64,000 bases of DNA from Rhodoferax sp. (GTDB lineage: Bacteria > Pseudomonadota > Gammaproteobacteria > Burkholderiales > Burkholderiaceae_C). Under the pieces are notes generated by a model, which worked only from the letters and a program-made list of their open reading frames with translations, did no database searches and was not told the origin of the DNA. The first letter of the stretch is position 1; the number at the start of each line of letters is the position of its first letter. Location of the stretch: NCBI GenBank assembly GCA_024235935.1, contig JACKLL010000003.1, forward strand, positions 62,001-126,000. The letters are read 5' to 3'. A program made the translations under genes and the position numbers. Below, piece after piece: positions 52,280 through 61,562 of this stretch.

Positions 52280-55200
52280 ATGGCTTCATGGAGTTGCGCA
52301 AGGAAATTTGCCCGGATCGGCTGGTTTTCCATGCTGCTTGCAGCCATGGGTGCTGTCCATGCCGAAGCCACTTTCACCGCCACCGGGACCACGATTTCGG
52401 GTGACATGACCATCGACGCCGCGCAGGGTGCGGTGCGCGGCGGCAACGTGTTTCACAGCTTCCGCGTCTTCAACGTGCTCGGCGGCGAGAGCGCGACCTT
52501 CACCGGCGCGGACGGCATCCGCAACGTGATCTCGCGCGTCACCGGCGGCACCAGTGACATCACCGGGCTCAAGGCCAGCATCATCGACGGGCCACTCAGC
52601 GTGGCCATTCCCGGCGCCAACTTCTTCTTCATCAATCCCAACGGCGTCATCATCGGCGCCAACGGCTTCATCAACGCCAGCGGCTCGGTCTACATCTCCA
52701 CCGCCGACGCCTTGCGGCTGGGCGAAGGTGGTGTGTTCTATGCCGATCCCACGAAGGACAGTGTGCTGACCACGGCGGACCCGGTGGCCTTCGGATTCCT
52801 GTCGGCGAACCCGGCGCCGATCACGCTCGACGGCCCCTGGCTGGGCTCGCCCTACACGCCGGCGCCGGTCCCACCGGGCAAGACCTTCGCGCTGATCGGC
52901 GGCGACATCACCATCCAGGCCGGGATCTACGGAGGCGCCGCCATCGTGGCGCAAGGCGCGACCGTCAGCCTGGCCAGCGTGGCATCGGCCGGCGAGGCCA
53001 TTCTGCTGGGCAGCGGCGCCGTCGACGTCGGGGGTTTTGCCACACTGGGCCAAGTGCTGATCTCCGGCGGCAGCTTCATCGACGTGGGCGACGCGGGCGA
53101 CGCATTCGGCTTCTTCGGCAACGGCGCCAGCGGCTCCATCTACATCCGTGCCGGCCAGTTGACACTGGCGCCGGCCGGCCTGCTGGCGCAGACCTTCGGC
53201 GACGCCGATGGCGGCGTGATCGACATCGCCGTGCGTGGCGACATGGTGGCCGGCACCGATCCGGAGTCGGGCATCGTGTCCGCCATTCTGGCTGGCAGCT
53301 ATGGCGGACTCGGCCGGGGCGCGGGCGTGACGCTCGACGTGGGCGGCAAGCTCACCATCGCCGATGGATCGTTCCTGGTCAGCGAGAGCTATGGCCCCGG
53401 GGCGGCAGGCGACATCCATATCCGCGCCGGTGCGATCGAGATTCGCGGCCAGGGTCCCGATGTATTCACCGGTATCAGCGCCGACAACTACGACGTCGCG
53501 GCCGGCCCTTCGCTGTCGATCACGACGGGCAGCCTCAGTCTGTTGAACGGCGGCTTCACCGGCACCCGGAACTTCGGGCCGGGCACCGGCGGCGCGCTGA
53601 CCATCGACGCCGACAGCATCAGCGCCACCGGTGCCATCGACCCCGCCACCGGCGTGGGTGGGGTCACGCTCAGCCTGTCGACCGAGACCGTCGGCGGCAA
53701 GGCCGGCGACATGACCATCCGCACCCGTACGCTGGACCTGGCGGATGGCGCGCGCATCAGCAGTTCCACCGGCGGGCCGGGCGATGCCGGTGCATTGAAC
53801 ATCCAGGCCAGCGAGCGGGTCGACATCGATGGCGGATTCAGCGGCATCTTCACCGCCACCGCGGCCGACGCCAGCGGCCACGCCGGCACGCTCCGTGTGG
53901 CGGCCCCGATGCTGAACATCCGCGGCGGCGTCATCGACTCCTCCACCGTGGGCGACGGCAACGCCGGCGTCGTGACCGTTGCGGTCGACACGCTGCAACT
54001 CGGTGATGGCGCGCAGATTCGCAGCTTCAGCGGCGGCTTCGACGACAACAACAATGGCGCATTGGTGGCCGGCAGCGGCAATGCCGGCAGCGTGAACGTG
54101 GTCGCCACCGGCACGGTGACAATTGCGGGCACCAGCGGACTGCGTCCCAGCGGACTGCTGACCGAGACGCGGGGCAGCGGCGCCGGCGGCGATGTGCGGC
54201 TGCAGGCCGCATCGCTGAACCTGACCGACGGCGCCACCATCTCGTCCAGCACCCTGGGCAGCGGAACGGCCGGCAGCGTGAATGTGCTGGCCAGCGGCAC
54301 CGTGACGATCGCCGGCGGCAGCAGCCTTCGGCCCAGCGGCCTGCTGACCGAAACCCAGGGCAGCGGTGCCGGCGGTGACCTGACCCTGCAGGCGGCGGCC
54401 TTGCAGTTGCTCGGCGGCGCCACCATCTCGTCCAGCACCCGCGGCGGCGGCGCCGCCGGGGATGTGAATGTGTCGACCAGCGGCGCCGTGACCGTGTCGG
54501 GTCATGGCGATCTGGGCTCCAGCGGGCTGTTCGCCGAAACACGGGGTGCCGGCGACGGCGGCGACGTGCGCCTGCAGGCCCACGTGCTGACGCTTGCCGA
54601 CGGCGGCACCATTTCCTCCAGCAGCCTGGGCAGCGGCCTGGCCGGCAACATCGACATCCGCCTGGGCGACAGCCTGGAGATCTGGGGTGGCGCGATTTCG
54701 ACACGCGCACTGACATCGGATGGCGGCAACATCAGCATCATGGCGCCCCGACTGATCCGCCTGGTCAACGGGCAGGTCACGACCTCGGTCGAGAACGGCC
54801 TCGGCGGTGGCGGCAACATCTTCATCGATCCCGAGTTCGTGCTGCTGCAGGACAGCCAGGTCATTGCCAATGCGTTCGGCGGCCCCGGCGGCAACATCCG
54901 CATCGTCGCCGGCCAACTGATAGCCGATCCGGCCACCACCATCTCGGCATCGTCGGCGCTGGGCATCGACGGCGCCGTCAACATCGACGCTCCGGACACC
55001 GACGTCAGCGCCGGCCTGGCCGTGCTTCCGGCCGCCTACCTCGACGCCTCCAGCCTGCTGCGGGCGGGCTGCAGCGCCGCGCGTGCGGGTCTGTCCAGCC
55101 TGGTCGAAGTCGGCCGCGGCGGCCTGCCGGCCGACCCCGGGGGCTATCTGCCGAGCATGGATCTGGGTGGCCTCGCACGCGGCACCCGCGTCGCCGATGG

Positions 55201-55291
55201 CACGAGCCGGCCGTCGGCGGCACAACAGCAGGCCGTGCGTGGGGCTTACACACACCTGGTCGCGCTTTCCATCAAGGGCTGCGGACCATGA
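52280..55291 (+). CDS. Two-partner secretion exoprotein with filamentous haemagglutinin N-terminal (TPS) domain
   Basis: A 1003-residue secreted protein. The signal peptide spans about residues 1-29 (ending AVHA). The TPS secretion domain (about 30-270) shows TFTATGTTISGDMTIDAAQG-like opening and the hallmark FFFINPNGVIIGANGFINAS with Asn119-Pro-Asn. The remainder is a right-handed beta-helix rich in SSSTLGSGTAG-type turns, including three 62-residue tandem repeats (residues 611-796). Few aromatic or charged patches and no peptidase or toxin tail are visible; the C-terminus (about 920-1003) is a short non-repeat segment with Cys pairs. Its stop overlaps the transporter ATG, the usual tpsA-tpsB order. 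A -AAGGAAACGGAC- ribosome-binding site precedes the start. Likely an adhesin or surface scaffold. Confidence 0.92.
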   Translation: MASWSCARKFARIGWFSMLLAAMGAVHAEATFTATGTTISGDMTIDAAQGAVRGGNVFHSFRVFNVLGGESATFTGADGIRNVISRVTGGTSDITGLKASIIDGPLSVAIPGANFFFINPNGVIIGANGFINASGSVYISTADALRLGEGGVFYADPTKDSVLTTADPVAFGFLSANPAPITLDGPWLGSPYTPAPVPPGKTFALIGGDITIQAGIYGGAAIVAQGATVSLASVASAGEAILLGSGAVDVGGFATLGQVLISGGSFIDVGDAGDAFGFFGNGASGSIYIRAGQLTLAPAGLLAQTFGDADGGVIDIAVRGDMVAGTDPESGIVSAILAGSYGGLGRGAGVTLDVGGKLTIADGSFLVSESYGPGAAGDIHIRAGAIEIRGQGPDVFTGISADNYDVAAGPSLSITTGSLSLLNGGFTGTRNFGPGTGGALTIDADSISATGAIDPATGVGGVTLSLSTETVGGKAGDMTIRTRTLDLADGARISSSTGGPGDAGALNIQASERVDIDGGFSGIFTATAADASGHAGTLRVAAPMLNIRGGVIDSSTVGDGNAGVVTVAVDTLQLGDGAQIRSFSGGFDDNNNGALVAGSGNAGSVNVVATGTVTIAGTSGLRPSGLLTETRGSGAGGDVRLQAASLNLTDGATISSSTLGSGTAGSVNVLASGTVTIAGGSSLRPSGLLTETQGSGAGGDLTLQAAALQLLGGATISSSTRGGGAAGDVNVSTSGAVTVSGHGDLGSSGLFAETRGAGDGGDVRLQAHVLTLADGGTISSSSLGSGLAGNIDIRLGDSLEIWGGAISTRALTSDGGNISIMAPRLIRLVNGQVTTSVENGLGGGGNIFIDPEFVLLQDSQVIANAFGGPGGNIRIVAGQLIADPATTISASSALGIDGAVNIDAPDTDVSAGLAVLPAAYLDASSLLRAGCSAARAGLSSLVEVGRGGLPADPGGYLPSMDLGGLARGTRVADGTSRPSAAQQQAVRGAYTHLVALSIKGCGP
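54110..54667 (+). repeat. Three tandem 186-bp repeats inside the exoprotein gene
   Basis: Three in-phase units of 186 bp (62 residues): 54110-54295, 54296-54481 and 54482-54667. Each begins G-T/A-V-T-I/V and contains LRPSGLLTETRGSGAGGDV (or close variants) and DGATISSSTLGSGTAG. The first two are most alike, the third has diverged. They add regular turns to the beta-helix and could change number by recombination. Confidence 0.9.
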
Positions 55292-57039
55292 TGCGGTCCT
55301 TGTCCGAACCCGCATCCATGACCTCCCTGCCCCATACCCGCCATCTGCGCTTGCGCAAATCCCATCTGTTGCTCGCGACCGCCTTGCTTGCCGGACCGGG
55401 GTTGCTGCATGCGCAGGACGTCGGACCGCCCGTGCTGCCCGGCAAGGAGCCGCGCCCGGCCGACCTGGTGGCGCCGGCCCGCACGGCGCCGCCCTTGCAG
55501 GCACCAGCGCCATCGACAGCGCCTGGCCCGGCCAGCCCCGCTGCCCATCTGCCCCGCATCAAGGTGCGCGAGATCCGTGTCACCGGCAGCACGGTGTTCA
55601 GCGCACAGGCGCTGGACGCGATCACGGCGCCTTATGTGGGCCGCGAAGTCACGTTCGAGGATCTGGCTGCCTTGCGCCAGGCACTGACGCTGAAGTATGT
55701 CAACGCCGGCTACATCAACTCCGGCGCCTTGCTGCCTGACCAGCAGGTAGTGGATGGCGTTGTCGAATACCGGATCGTCGAAGGCCGCCTGAGCGGCATC
55801 ACGGTGACCGGCAACACGCACCTGCACAGCGACTATGTCGCCGACCGGCTGGCCCTGGGTGCGACCGCGCCACTCAATGTCAACGCGCTGCAGGACCGGC
55901 TGCAGATTCTGTTGCAGGGGCCTTTCGTCGAACGGATCAACGCCGAGCTGTCGCCCGGCGAGCAACCCGGCGAGGCCCGCCTGAACGCCAAGGTGCAGGA
56001 AGGTCCGCGCAGCATGGTGTCGGCCACCGTGGACAACGACCTCTCGCCCAGCCTGGGCCATGCGCGGGCCGGGCTGCGCGGGCAGTTCTACAGCCCCACG
56101 GGCCGCGGCGACATCCTGGGCTGGGACCTTGCCGCCGCGTCGGGCTACCGCAAGGCCTCGGCCTCGTACGGAATCCCGATCACCGCCAGCGACACCACGC
56201 TGGAGGTCTTTGCGGACCTGTCCCGCGCCAAGGTGGTCGAGCAGCCCCTCAACGCGCTCGACATCCAGTCCAAGTCCAGCACCATCGGCCTGCGCGTCAA
56301 CGTTCCGGTGCTGCGCACCTCCCGTGAACAGCTCAACCTCATCGCAGGACTCGATGTCCGCCAGAGCGAATCGAAGCTGCTGGGCACGGGCTTCGCGTTC
56401 TCGCCCGGCGTCGAGCCCGATGGCAGGAGCCGCGTGAGTGTGCTGCGCTTCGTGCAGGACTATGTCGGACGCGACAGTGGCCAGGTCACGGCGGCGCGTT
56501 CCACCTTCAGCCTGGGTACCGGCGCGTTCGGCGCCACCGACCTGGGCGGCACCCTGCCCAGCGGAAAGTTCCTGGCCTGGCTCGGACAGTTCCAGCATGC
56601 GCGGCGACTGGGCAAGACCGACAGCCAGCTGGTATTGCGCTTCGACGCCCAGCTGACCAACCAGCCGCTGTTGCCCCTGGAGCAGTTCGCGGTCGGTGGC
56701 ATGCGCACCGTGCGTGGGTTTCGCGCCAACCAGCTGGTGCGCGACCAGGGCTTTGCCGCATCGGTGGAGTTCCGGGTGCCGGTGATGCGCAACCCGGACG
56801 GCGGTGCCGTGCTGCAGATCGCGCCCTTCGTCGACGTCGGTGGTGCCTGGTACAAGGACCGCCCCACCGAGTCTCCGCAGCGCCTCAGCAGTGCCGGCGT
56901 CGGACTGCGCTGGGACCCGCACCCCAAGCTGCACGCCGAACTCTACTGGGCGCAGACCTTTGCCGGGCGCAACGTCGTCAACCCCAGCCAGTCCTTGCAG
57001 GACCGCGGCTGGCACCTGTCGCTGCGCACCGAGTTCTGA
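55288..57039 (+). CDS. ShlB/FhaC/HecB-family outer-membrane transporter of the two-partner system
   Basis: A 583-residue outer-membrane protein. A signal peptide (LLLATALLAGPGLLHAQ) is followed by a Pro-rich linker (residues about 45-85) and two POTRA domains (about 90-240: IKVREIRVTGSTVF, LTLKYVNAGYINSGALL, VVEYRIVEGRLSGITVTGN). The C-terminal 16-strand barrel includes the conserved VRGFRANQLVRDQG, the family's lid-lock motif, and ends in Phe for assembly by the BAM machine. Its ATGATG start overlaps the exoprotein stop, so the two are translationally coupled. It secretes the preceding exoprotein across the outer membrane. Confidence 0.94.
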   Translation: MMRSLSEPASMTSLPHTRHLRLRKSHLLLATALLAGPGLLHAQDVGPPVLPGKEPRPADLVAPARTAPPLQAPAPSTAPGPASPAAHLPRIKVREIRVTGSTVFSAQALDAITAPYVGREVTFEDLAALRQALTLKYVNAGYINSGALLPDQQVVDGVVEYRIVEGRLSGITVTGNTHLHSDYVADRLALGATAPLNVNALQDRLQILLQGPFVERINAELSPGEQPGEARLNAKVQEGPRSMVSATVDNDLSPSLGHARAGLRGQFYSPTGRGDILGWDLAAASGYRKASASYGIPITASDTTLEVFADLSRAKVVEQPLNALDIQSKSSTIGLRVNVPVLRTSREQLNLIAGLDVRQSESKLLGTGFAFSPGVEPDGRSRVSVLRFVQDYVGRDSGQVTAARSTFSLGTGAFGATDLGGTLPSGKFLAWLGQFQHARRLGKTDSQLVLRFDAQLTNQPLLPLEQFAVGGMRTVRGFRANQLVRDQGFAASVEFRVPVMRNPDGGAVLQIAPFVDVGGAWYKDRPTESPQRLSSAGVGLRWDPHPKLHAELYWAQTFAGRNVVNPSQSLQDRGWHLSLRTEF

Positions 57040-57081
57040 TGCCGGGCCCGGCCCGCCGATGGCCGGCGAACACGCCGAGCG

Positions 57082-59373
57082 TCAGAGCCAGTTGCCGATG
57101 AGCAGGAACGGGCTCCAGTAATAGGGGTGGCGGTAGCGCCGATCCGCCAGCAATGCCAGCTGGGCCTGGCGCAAGGCCTGGGCCTTGGATTCGCCGGGTT
57201 GACCCAGCCCCTTGTAGAAGTCGCCCACCAGCTGCTCGGATGCCGAATCGCTGACCGACCACAAGGTGGCCAGCGCACTACGCGCGCCCGCCTTGACCGC
57301 CACGCCGGCCAGCCCCAGCGCCGAGCGGTCGTCGCCGGCCGCGGTCTCGCAGGCGCTCAGGACCAGCAGTTGCACCGGCTGGTCACGGTAGTTGGTACCG
57401 CCCAGCATGCCCTCGAGTTCATTCAGGTTGATGCGGCTGTCGTGGGTCAGCACGAAGGTTTCCTGCGCACTGGGGCCGAACTCGCCATGCGAGGCCACAT
57501 GCACGATGGTGTAGGGCGCAGACGCAAGGTCGGCGCGGAACCGGGGGGCCACGAAGGCCTGGTCCAGCAACTCGGTGCCCGGCATCTGTGCCGAAATGCT
57601 GTCGATCTCGGATTTCACGCCCGGCAATGCGGCAAAACCCTGCACCGGCTCGGTCAGGCCGGCCATCAGCACCTTGGGCGCCACATCGGCAATCGGCCGC
57701 GGATCGGTGAGGGTCAGCCCCGGCGACGTGGCCACGGCATAACGCTCGATCAGATACTGCTTGCCATCGTTGAGGGCGGCCAGCGGTATCGTGCGCAGCG
57801 CGCCATCGGGTACGAACACCAGTGTCGTGATGCCCGCGCGGTCCAGGTCGGCCAGCGCCGGCCGCACCACCCAGTCATACAGCTGGCGCGCGTGCTGCAG
57901 GTATTCGCGCGTGACGCGCTTCTCCAGGGTCCGTCGCATGGCCTGCGTTTCAGCCTCAACGGTCTGCGCAGGGACGGCCACGGAATACTCGCGCAGGCCA
58001 TCGGGAAAACTGATCAGGATCGCCAGCCGGTCGGGCAGCACGATGGGGTACAAGGCGGCCGTCTGCGGTGCCAACGCATCGATGCCGCTGGTCTTGGATT
58101 TCAGCGAAGCAACACAGTCGTCCTGGAAGAAGTCCTCGAGCTCGGCGCTCTTCAAGGCCTCCATGGTGCGCCGGGCTTCCAGCAGGTCGGCCTGCTTCGC
58201 ATCGCCCTGACCGGCCCGCTCAGCGCGCCGGATCAACAGATCGGCCACGCCCAGATAGACCGGGCTGGCCTTGGTGCGAAAGCTGCCGTTGCCGCCCGCG
58301 GCCAGGTCAGGCCGGATGCGGTCCAGCGTCGTCGCCGCGACACGGTAGGCCACCAGCGCGCCGTCGTCATCGCCGAGCTGGCGCAGCAGCCGACCGGCCT
58401 GCCACTCCCAGCGGTACAGGCTTTCCGCCGCATTGCCCTGGCGCGCGGCCTGCGCCGCCTGGCGTGTCAGCTCCAGCGCCACTTCCGGCCGGCCTGCCGC
58501 CTCCTCCATCGCGCCCTTGTAGCCCAGCGCGTAACTCAGGACGCGTGCATCGCCGATATGCCGTGCTGTTGCTGCAGCCTCGTCGAAGTCTGCCGCCGCC
58601 TGGCGCCGGGACGATTCTGTCGAACCCGCGGCTTGCGCACCCAACTGGGCGACGCTGACCAGCGTCATGGCACGCACATGCGAGGGCGGCAGCGCGCGCA
58701 CCTTCTCGCCGGCCTGCGCCAGAGCCGAGGTCTGCTCCGCCGGTGACAGCGGCAGACGGGCCAGGTTGACGGCAGCCGTGGCTTCGAGCAGCGCATTGCC
58801 GCCGGCGCGTGCGCCGGCCATGCTCTGGCGATAGAGTTCTGCCGCGCGCGGGACCTGGCCCGACTCGGCCTCCAGGCGGGCCAGGTCGTTGGCACTTTGG
58901 GCGACGACATCGTGGTCACCATCGGCACGGCCCAGGGCCATCGCCTGCTCCAGCACCGGACGCGCCCGGGACGGCTCCCCGGCCAGCATCAGGGCACTGC
59001 CCAGCGCAGCGGTGATCGGTCCGAGCAAGGCCTTGTTTCCGTCGGCCGAGGCCAGGGTTCGGGCGCTCTCCAGCCGCTGCGTGGCCAAAGGCGGACGCCC
59101 CAACGCCAGATAGGCCCGCGCAGCGCCCAGTTGCGCGCGCGCCTGGGCATGCGTGTCACCCAGGGCCAGCGCCTGCAGACGCGCCTGATCCCACTGCGCG
59201 AGCGCCGACGCAAAGTTGCCGGCCTGGTGGTCGTGGGCCGCCGCCGCCATGGCGCTGTCCACGCTGGCAAGGGCATGGGACGGAAGGCCGGCAAACACCA
59301 GTGCCAGCAACAACAAGCCGCCGGCCGCGCAGCGCGCCAACGGACTACTACGAACGTGGTGAACCGCCATCAT
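57082..59373 (-). CDS. Exported TPR protein with C-terminal CHAT (caspase-like) peptidase domain
   Basis: A 763-residue protein. It starts with a signal peptide or anchor (CAAGGLLLLALVFAGLPSHALA), so the mature protein lies outside the cytoplasm. Residues about 40-430 are a solenoid of TPR-like helix pairs (AAAHDHQAGNFASALAQWDQA, LALGRPPLATQRLESARTLA, NDLARLEAESGQVPRAAELY). The CHAT domain covers about 460-760. The catalytic dyad is intact: His629 in IVHVASHGEFGPS and Cys675 in LLVLSACETAAGDDR, 46 residues apart, followed by GLAGVAVKAGARSALATLWSV. It converges on the secretion transporter gene (43-base gap). CHAT proteases usually act inside cells; an exported one beside a secretion pair suggests processing or control of surface proteins. 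Confidence 0.9.
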   Translation of the reverse strand: MMAVHHVRSSPLARCAAGGLLLLALVFAGLPSHALASVDSAMAAAAHDHQAGNFASALAQWDQARLQALALGDTHAQARAQLGAARAYLALGRPPLATQRLESARTLASADGNKALLGPITAALGSALMLAGEPSRARPVLEQAMALGRADGDHDVVAQSANDLARLEAESGQVPRAAELYRQSMAGARAGGNALLEATAAVNLARLPLSPAEQTSALAQAGEKVRALPPSHVRAMTLVSVAQLGAQAAGSTESSRRQAAADFDEAAATARHIGDARVLSYALGYKGAMEEAAGRPEVALELTRQAAQAARQGNAAESLYRWEWQAGRLLRQLGDDDGALVAYRVAATTLDRIRPDLAAGGNGSFRTKASPVYLGVADLLIRRAERAGQGDAKQADLLEARRTMEALKSAELEDFFQDDCVASLKSKTSGIDALAPQTAALYPIVLPDRLAILISFPDGLREYSVAVPAQTVEAETQAMRRTLEKRVTREYLQHARQLYDWVVRPALADLDRAGITTLVFVPDGALRTIPLAALNDGKQYLIERYAVATSPGLTLTDPRPIADVAPKVLMAGLTEPVQGFAALPGVKSEIDSISAQMPGTELLDQAFVAPRFRADLASAPYTIVHVASHGEFGPSAQETFVLTHDSRINLNELEGMLGGTNYRDQPVQLLVLSACETAAGDDRSALGLAGVAVKAGARSALATLWSVSDSASEQLVGDFYKGLGQPGESKAQALRQAQLALLADRRYRHPYYWSPFLLIGNWL

Positions 59374-59722
59374 TTTCCCCAGGGTGGATGCGACCGTGAC
59401 CGCAGACCCATGCACATGTCCGTCCGCGTACGGGCCGTCGAAAAACACCTGCACCGGCCGCGTTTTTCATTATGCACGCGCAAGCCCCGGCGCGCCTCCC
59501 CCGAAAACCCGGGATGCAGCTGAACGCCGGACACCCACTGGCTGTCACGCGGGGTCAGACGCGATGGCAGGCGCGCCGGCACAGCGGGACGGAGGGCATC
59601 GCTGCGCAAGCGCACACAGATGTCACCGGCGCGATGTCCGACACCTCTTGCCGTGACGGGCCTACAGTCCTGGAGGAGGCGAACACCTAAGCTGGGGCAA
59701 TCGACACCTCTTAGGAAAACCC
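59374..59722. other. Intergenic region between divergent genes
   Basis: About 350 bases between the CHAT gene (minus) and the small DUF3309 gene (plus). It must carry both promoters. Open frames across it are shadows without recognisable domains. I see no clear operator or RNA; TTAGGAAAACCC just before the DUF3309 start is a plausible ribosome-binding site. Confidence 0.5.
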
Positions 59723-59881
59723 ATGACTCTCGGAACCATTTTGCTGATCGTGCTGCTGCTATTGCTGGTCGGTGCCCTGCCGACCTGGCCGCACAGCCGG
59801 AGCTGGGGCTATGGACCCACCGGCGGCCTGGGCCTGGTCGTGATCGTGTTGATCGTGTTGGTACTGACCGGTCGCCTTTGA
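59723..59881 (+). CDS. DUF3309 small membrane protein
   Basis: A 52-residue protein below the usual size cut-off. It consists of two hydrophobic segments (TILLIVLLLLLVGALPTW and GLGLVVIVLIVLVLTGRL) joined by the conserved SRSWGYGPTGG turn. This wording is the hallmark of DUF3309, a widespread proteobacterial family of unknown function, often stress-related by context. AGGAAAAC upstream serves as ribosome-binding site. It is a stand-alone gene; the following 220 bases before the antiporter hold a 9-bp inverted repeat (CGCACGGTC at 59976 and GACCGTGCG at 60014) that could be its terminator. Confidence 0.9.
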   Translation: MTLGTILLIVLLLLLVGALPTWPHSRSWGYGPTGGLGLVVIVLIVLVLTGRL

Positions 59882-60103
59882 CGCTGCCGGGAGCATGCGC
59901 GCGGTTGGCCCGCATGCTTCCGCGCACCGCGGGTGGCGCATTTGGCGTCCACGCGGGCGCATCGCAGGCGTGACACGCACGGTCCTGCATCGCGCACGCG
60001 ACCCGCAAGGACCGACCGTGCGCGACTCGCATGGTCCTTCCGTGACCGCCGCCAACACTGCGGCACCACTGCCCCACCGCCTCCAGCCACACACCGCCCC
60101 TGA

Positions 60104-61399
60104 ATGTCCAATGCCCAATGGTTCGCCCTGATCGGCGCACTGCTGCTCTTCATGGGTCTGACGAAGACGCCGCTGGAGCGCTCGCCGGTGACGTCGGCCA
60201 TCATCTATCTGGCCGTCGGCCTGCTGGTCGGACCGACCGTGCTGCACCTGTTCCACTTCAACCCGCTCAAGGAGTCTGCGCTGCTGGAAGTGCTGACTGA
60301 AGTGGCCGTATTGATTTCTCTTTTTTCGGCCGGCATCAAGATGCCAGTGCCTTTCAGCATGGCGCGCTGGCGCGCCCCGGTGTTGCTGGCCACCGCATCG
60401 ATGGCGATCAGCGTTGCGCTGGTCGCCGCGTTCGCAGTCTGGGTGCTCGGCCTGCCGCTGGGTGCCGGCATCCTGCTGGGCGCCATCGTGGCGCCAACCG
60501 ACCCTGTGCTCGCCACCGACGTGCAGATCCGCCATCCCGGTGACCGCGACCTGCTGCGCTTCAACCTGACCTGCGAGGCCGGCATGAACGATGGCAGTGC
60601 GTTTCCGTTTGTGGTACTCGGCCTGGGTCTGCTCGGCTTGCACGACCTGGGCGCGTTCGGCCTGCGCTGGATGCTGGTCGACGTGCTCTGGGCGACGGTT
60701 GGCGGCATCGCCATCGGTGTGGCTGCCGGCGCCGCACTGGGCCACCTCGCCGGCAGGTTGCGCGGCGTCCCGCTCAAGCAGACCTTGCTCGACGACTTCG
60801 TCGGGCTCGGCCTGATCGGCGTTGTCTACGGCATCGCGGTGCTGTTGCATACCTGGGGCTTCCTGGCCGTGTTCTTCGCCGCGGTCGCCCTGCGCCAGAC
60901 AGAGCTGCGCCTGGTCCGCGAGCAGCGGCCGATCGATCCGGCACCACCCGCAGCCAGTGCTTCGGCCACGGTGCATCCGCAGTCGGAACAGCTGGAGGAG
61001 ACCATGGTCAGCGCTGGCTCACTGGTGTTCAAGGAGCATCTGGAGCGGCTGTCCGAACTGGTGCTGGTGCTGCTGGTCGGCGGCTCGCTGTTCGTCAACT
61101 CGTGGAGCTGGCCGGCGGTGCTGCTGGCACTGTTCCTGTTCTTTGTCGCGCGGCCGCTCAGCGTATTCCTTGCACTGGGCCCGGCGCGCACGCCCTGGCG
61201 GCGCCAGGCCATGGTGGGCTGGTTCGGCGTGCGCGGCATCGGCTCCCTGTATTACCTGATGTATGCCATCCAGCATGGCCTGCCTGAACCGCTGGCGCTG
61301 CAGATGGTGCAGATGACGCTGATCGTCATCACGTTATCCATCCTGTTGCACGGCATCAGCGTCAAGCCGCTGATGGCCATGTTCTGGCGGCGCAGCTGA
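60104..61399 (+). CDS. CPA1-type sodium/proton antiporter
   Basis: A 431-residue inner-membrane protein with about 12 hydrophobic segments. The CPA1 ion-binding motifs are present: GAIVAPTDPVLATDVQ (about residues 126-141) and the Asn-Asp motif in EAGMNDGSAFPFVVL (about 162). A cytoplasmic loop around residues 275-300 is Pro/Ala-rich. Cation-proton antiporters of this type move Na+, K+ or Li+ against H+ and help in pH or salt stress. The start ATG gives a normal N-terminus (QWFALIGALLLFMGL). It stands alone with about 220 bases upstream. Confidence 0.92.
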   Translation: MSNAQWFALIGALLLFMGLTKTPLERSPVTSAIIYLAVGLLVGPTVLHLFHFNPLKESALLEVLTEVAVLISLFSAGIKMPVPFSMARWRAPVLLATASMAISVALVAAFAVWVLGLPLGAGILLGAIVAPTDPVLATDVQIRHPGDRDLLRFNLTCEAGMNDGSAFPFVVLGLGLLGLHDLGAFGLRWMLVDVLWATVGGIAIGVAAGAALGHLAGRLRGVPLKQTLLDDFVGLGLIGVVYGIAVLLHTWGFLAVFFAAVALRQTELRLVREQRPIDPAPPAASASATVHPQSEQLEETMVSAGSLVFKEHLERLSELVLVLLVGGSLFVNSWSWPAVLLALFLFFVARPLSVFLALGPARTPWRRQAMVGWFGVRGIGSLYYLMYAIQHGLPEPLALQMVQMTLIVITLSILLHGISVKPLMAMFWRRS

Positions 61400-61562
61400 C
61401 GCGCGGGGAAACGGCTTCATGTCGATCGAAGCCGGGCCTGATGTCCTACGCCGTGTCGGCCTCAACGGGCCGATCTTCCCGGGGGCTTGGGCGATGGCCC
61501 AACCGGCCCGAGCCACGTACGCTGTGAACGCAGCAGCAACACCGCAAACGGAGCACCCCACG

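Noticed and set aside
52286..55513. A 1075-codon open frame on the minus strand opposite the exoprotein gene
   Set aside because: It is the antisense of a GC-rich repetitive beta-helix gene; its composition is Ala/Gly/Arg/Asp-rich with no domain, while the plus strand has a signal peptide, TPS motif and a coupled transporter.
60104..61399. Considered as a glutathione-regulated potassium-efflux (Kef, CPA2) protein
   Set aside because: The NDGSAFP and PTDPVLATD motifs fit CPA1, and there is no TrkA-N domain at the C-terminus.
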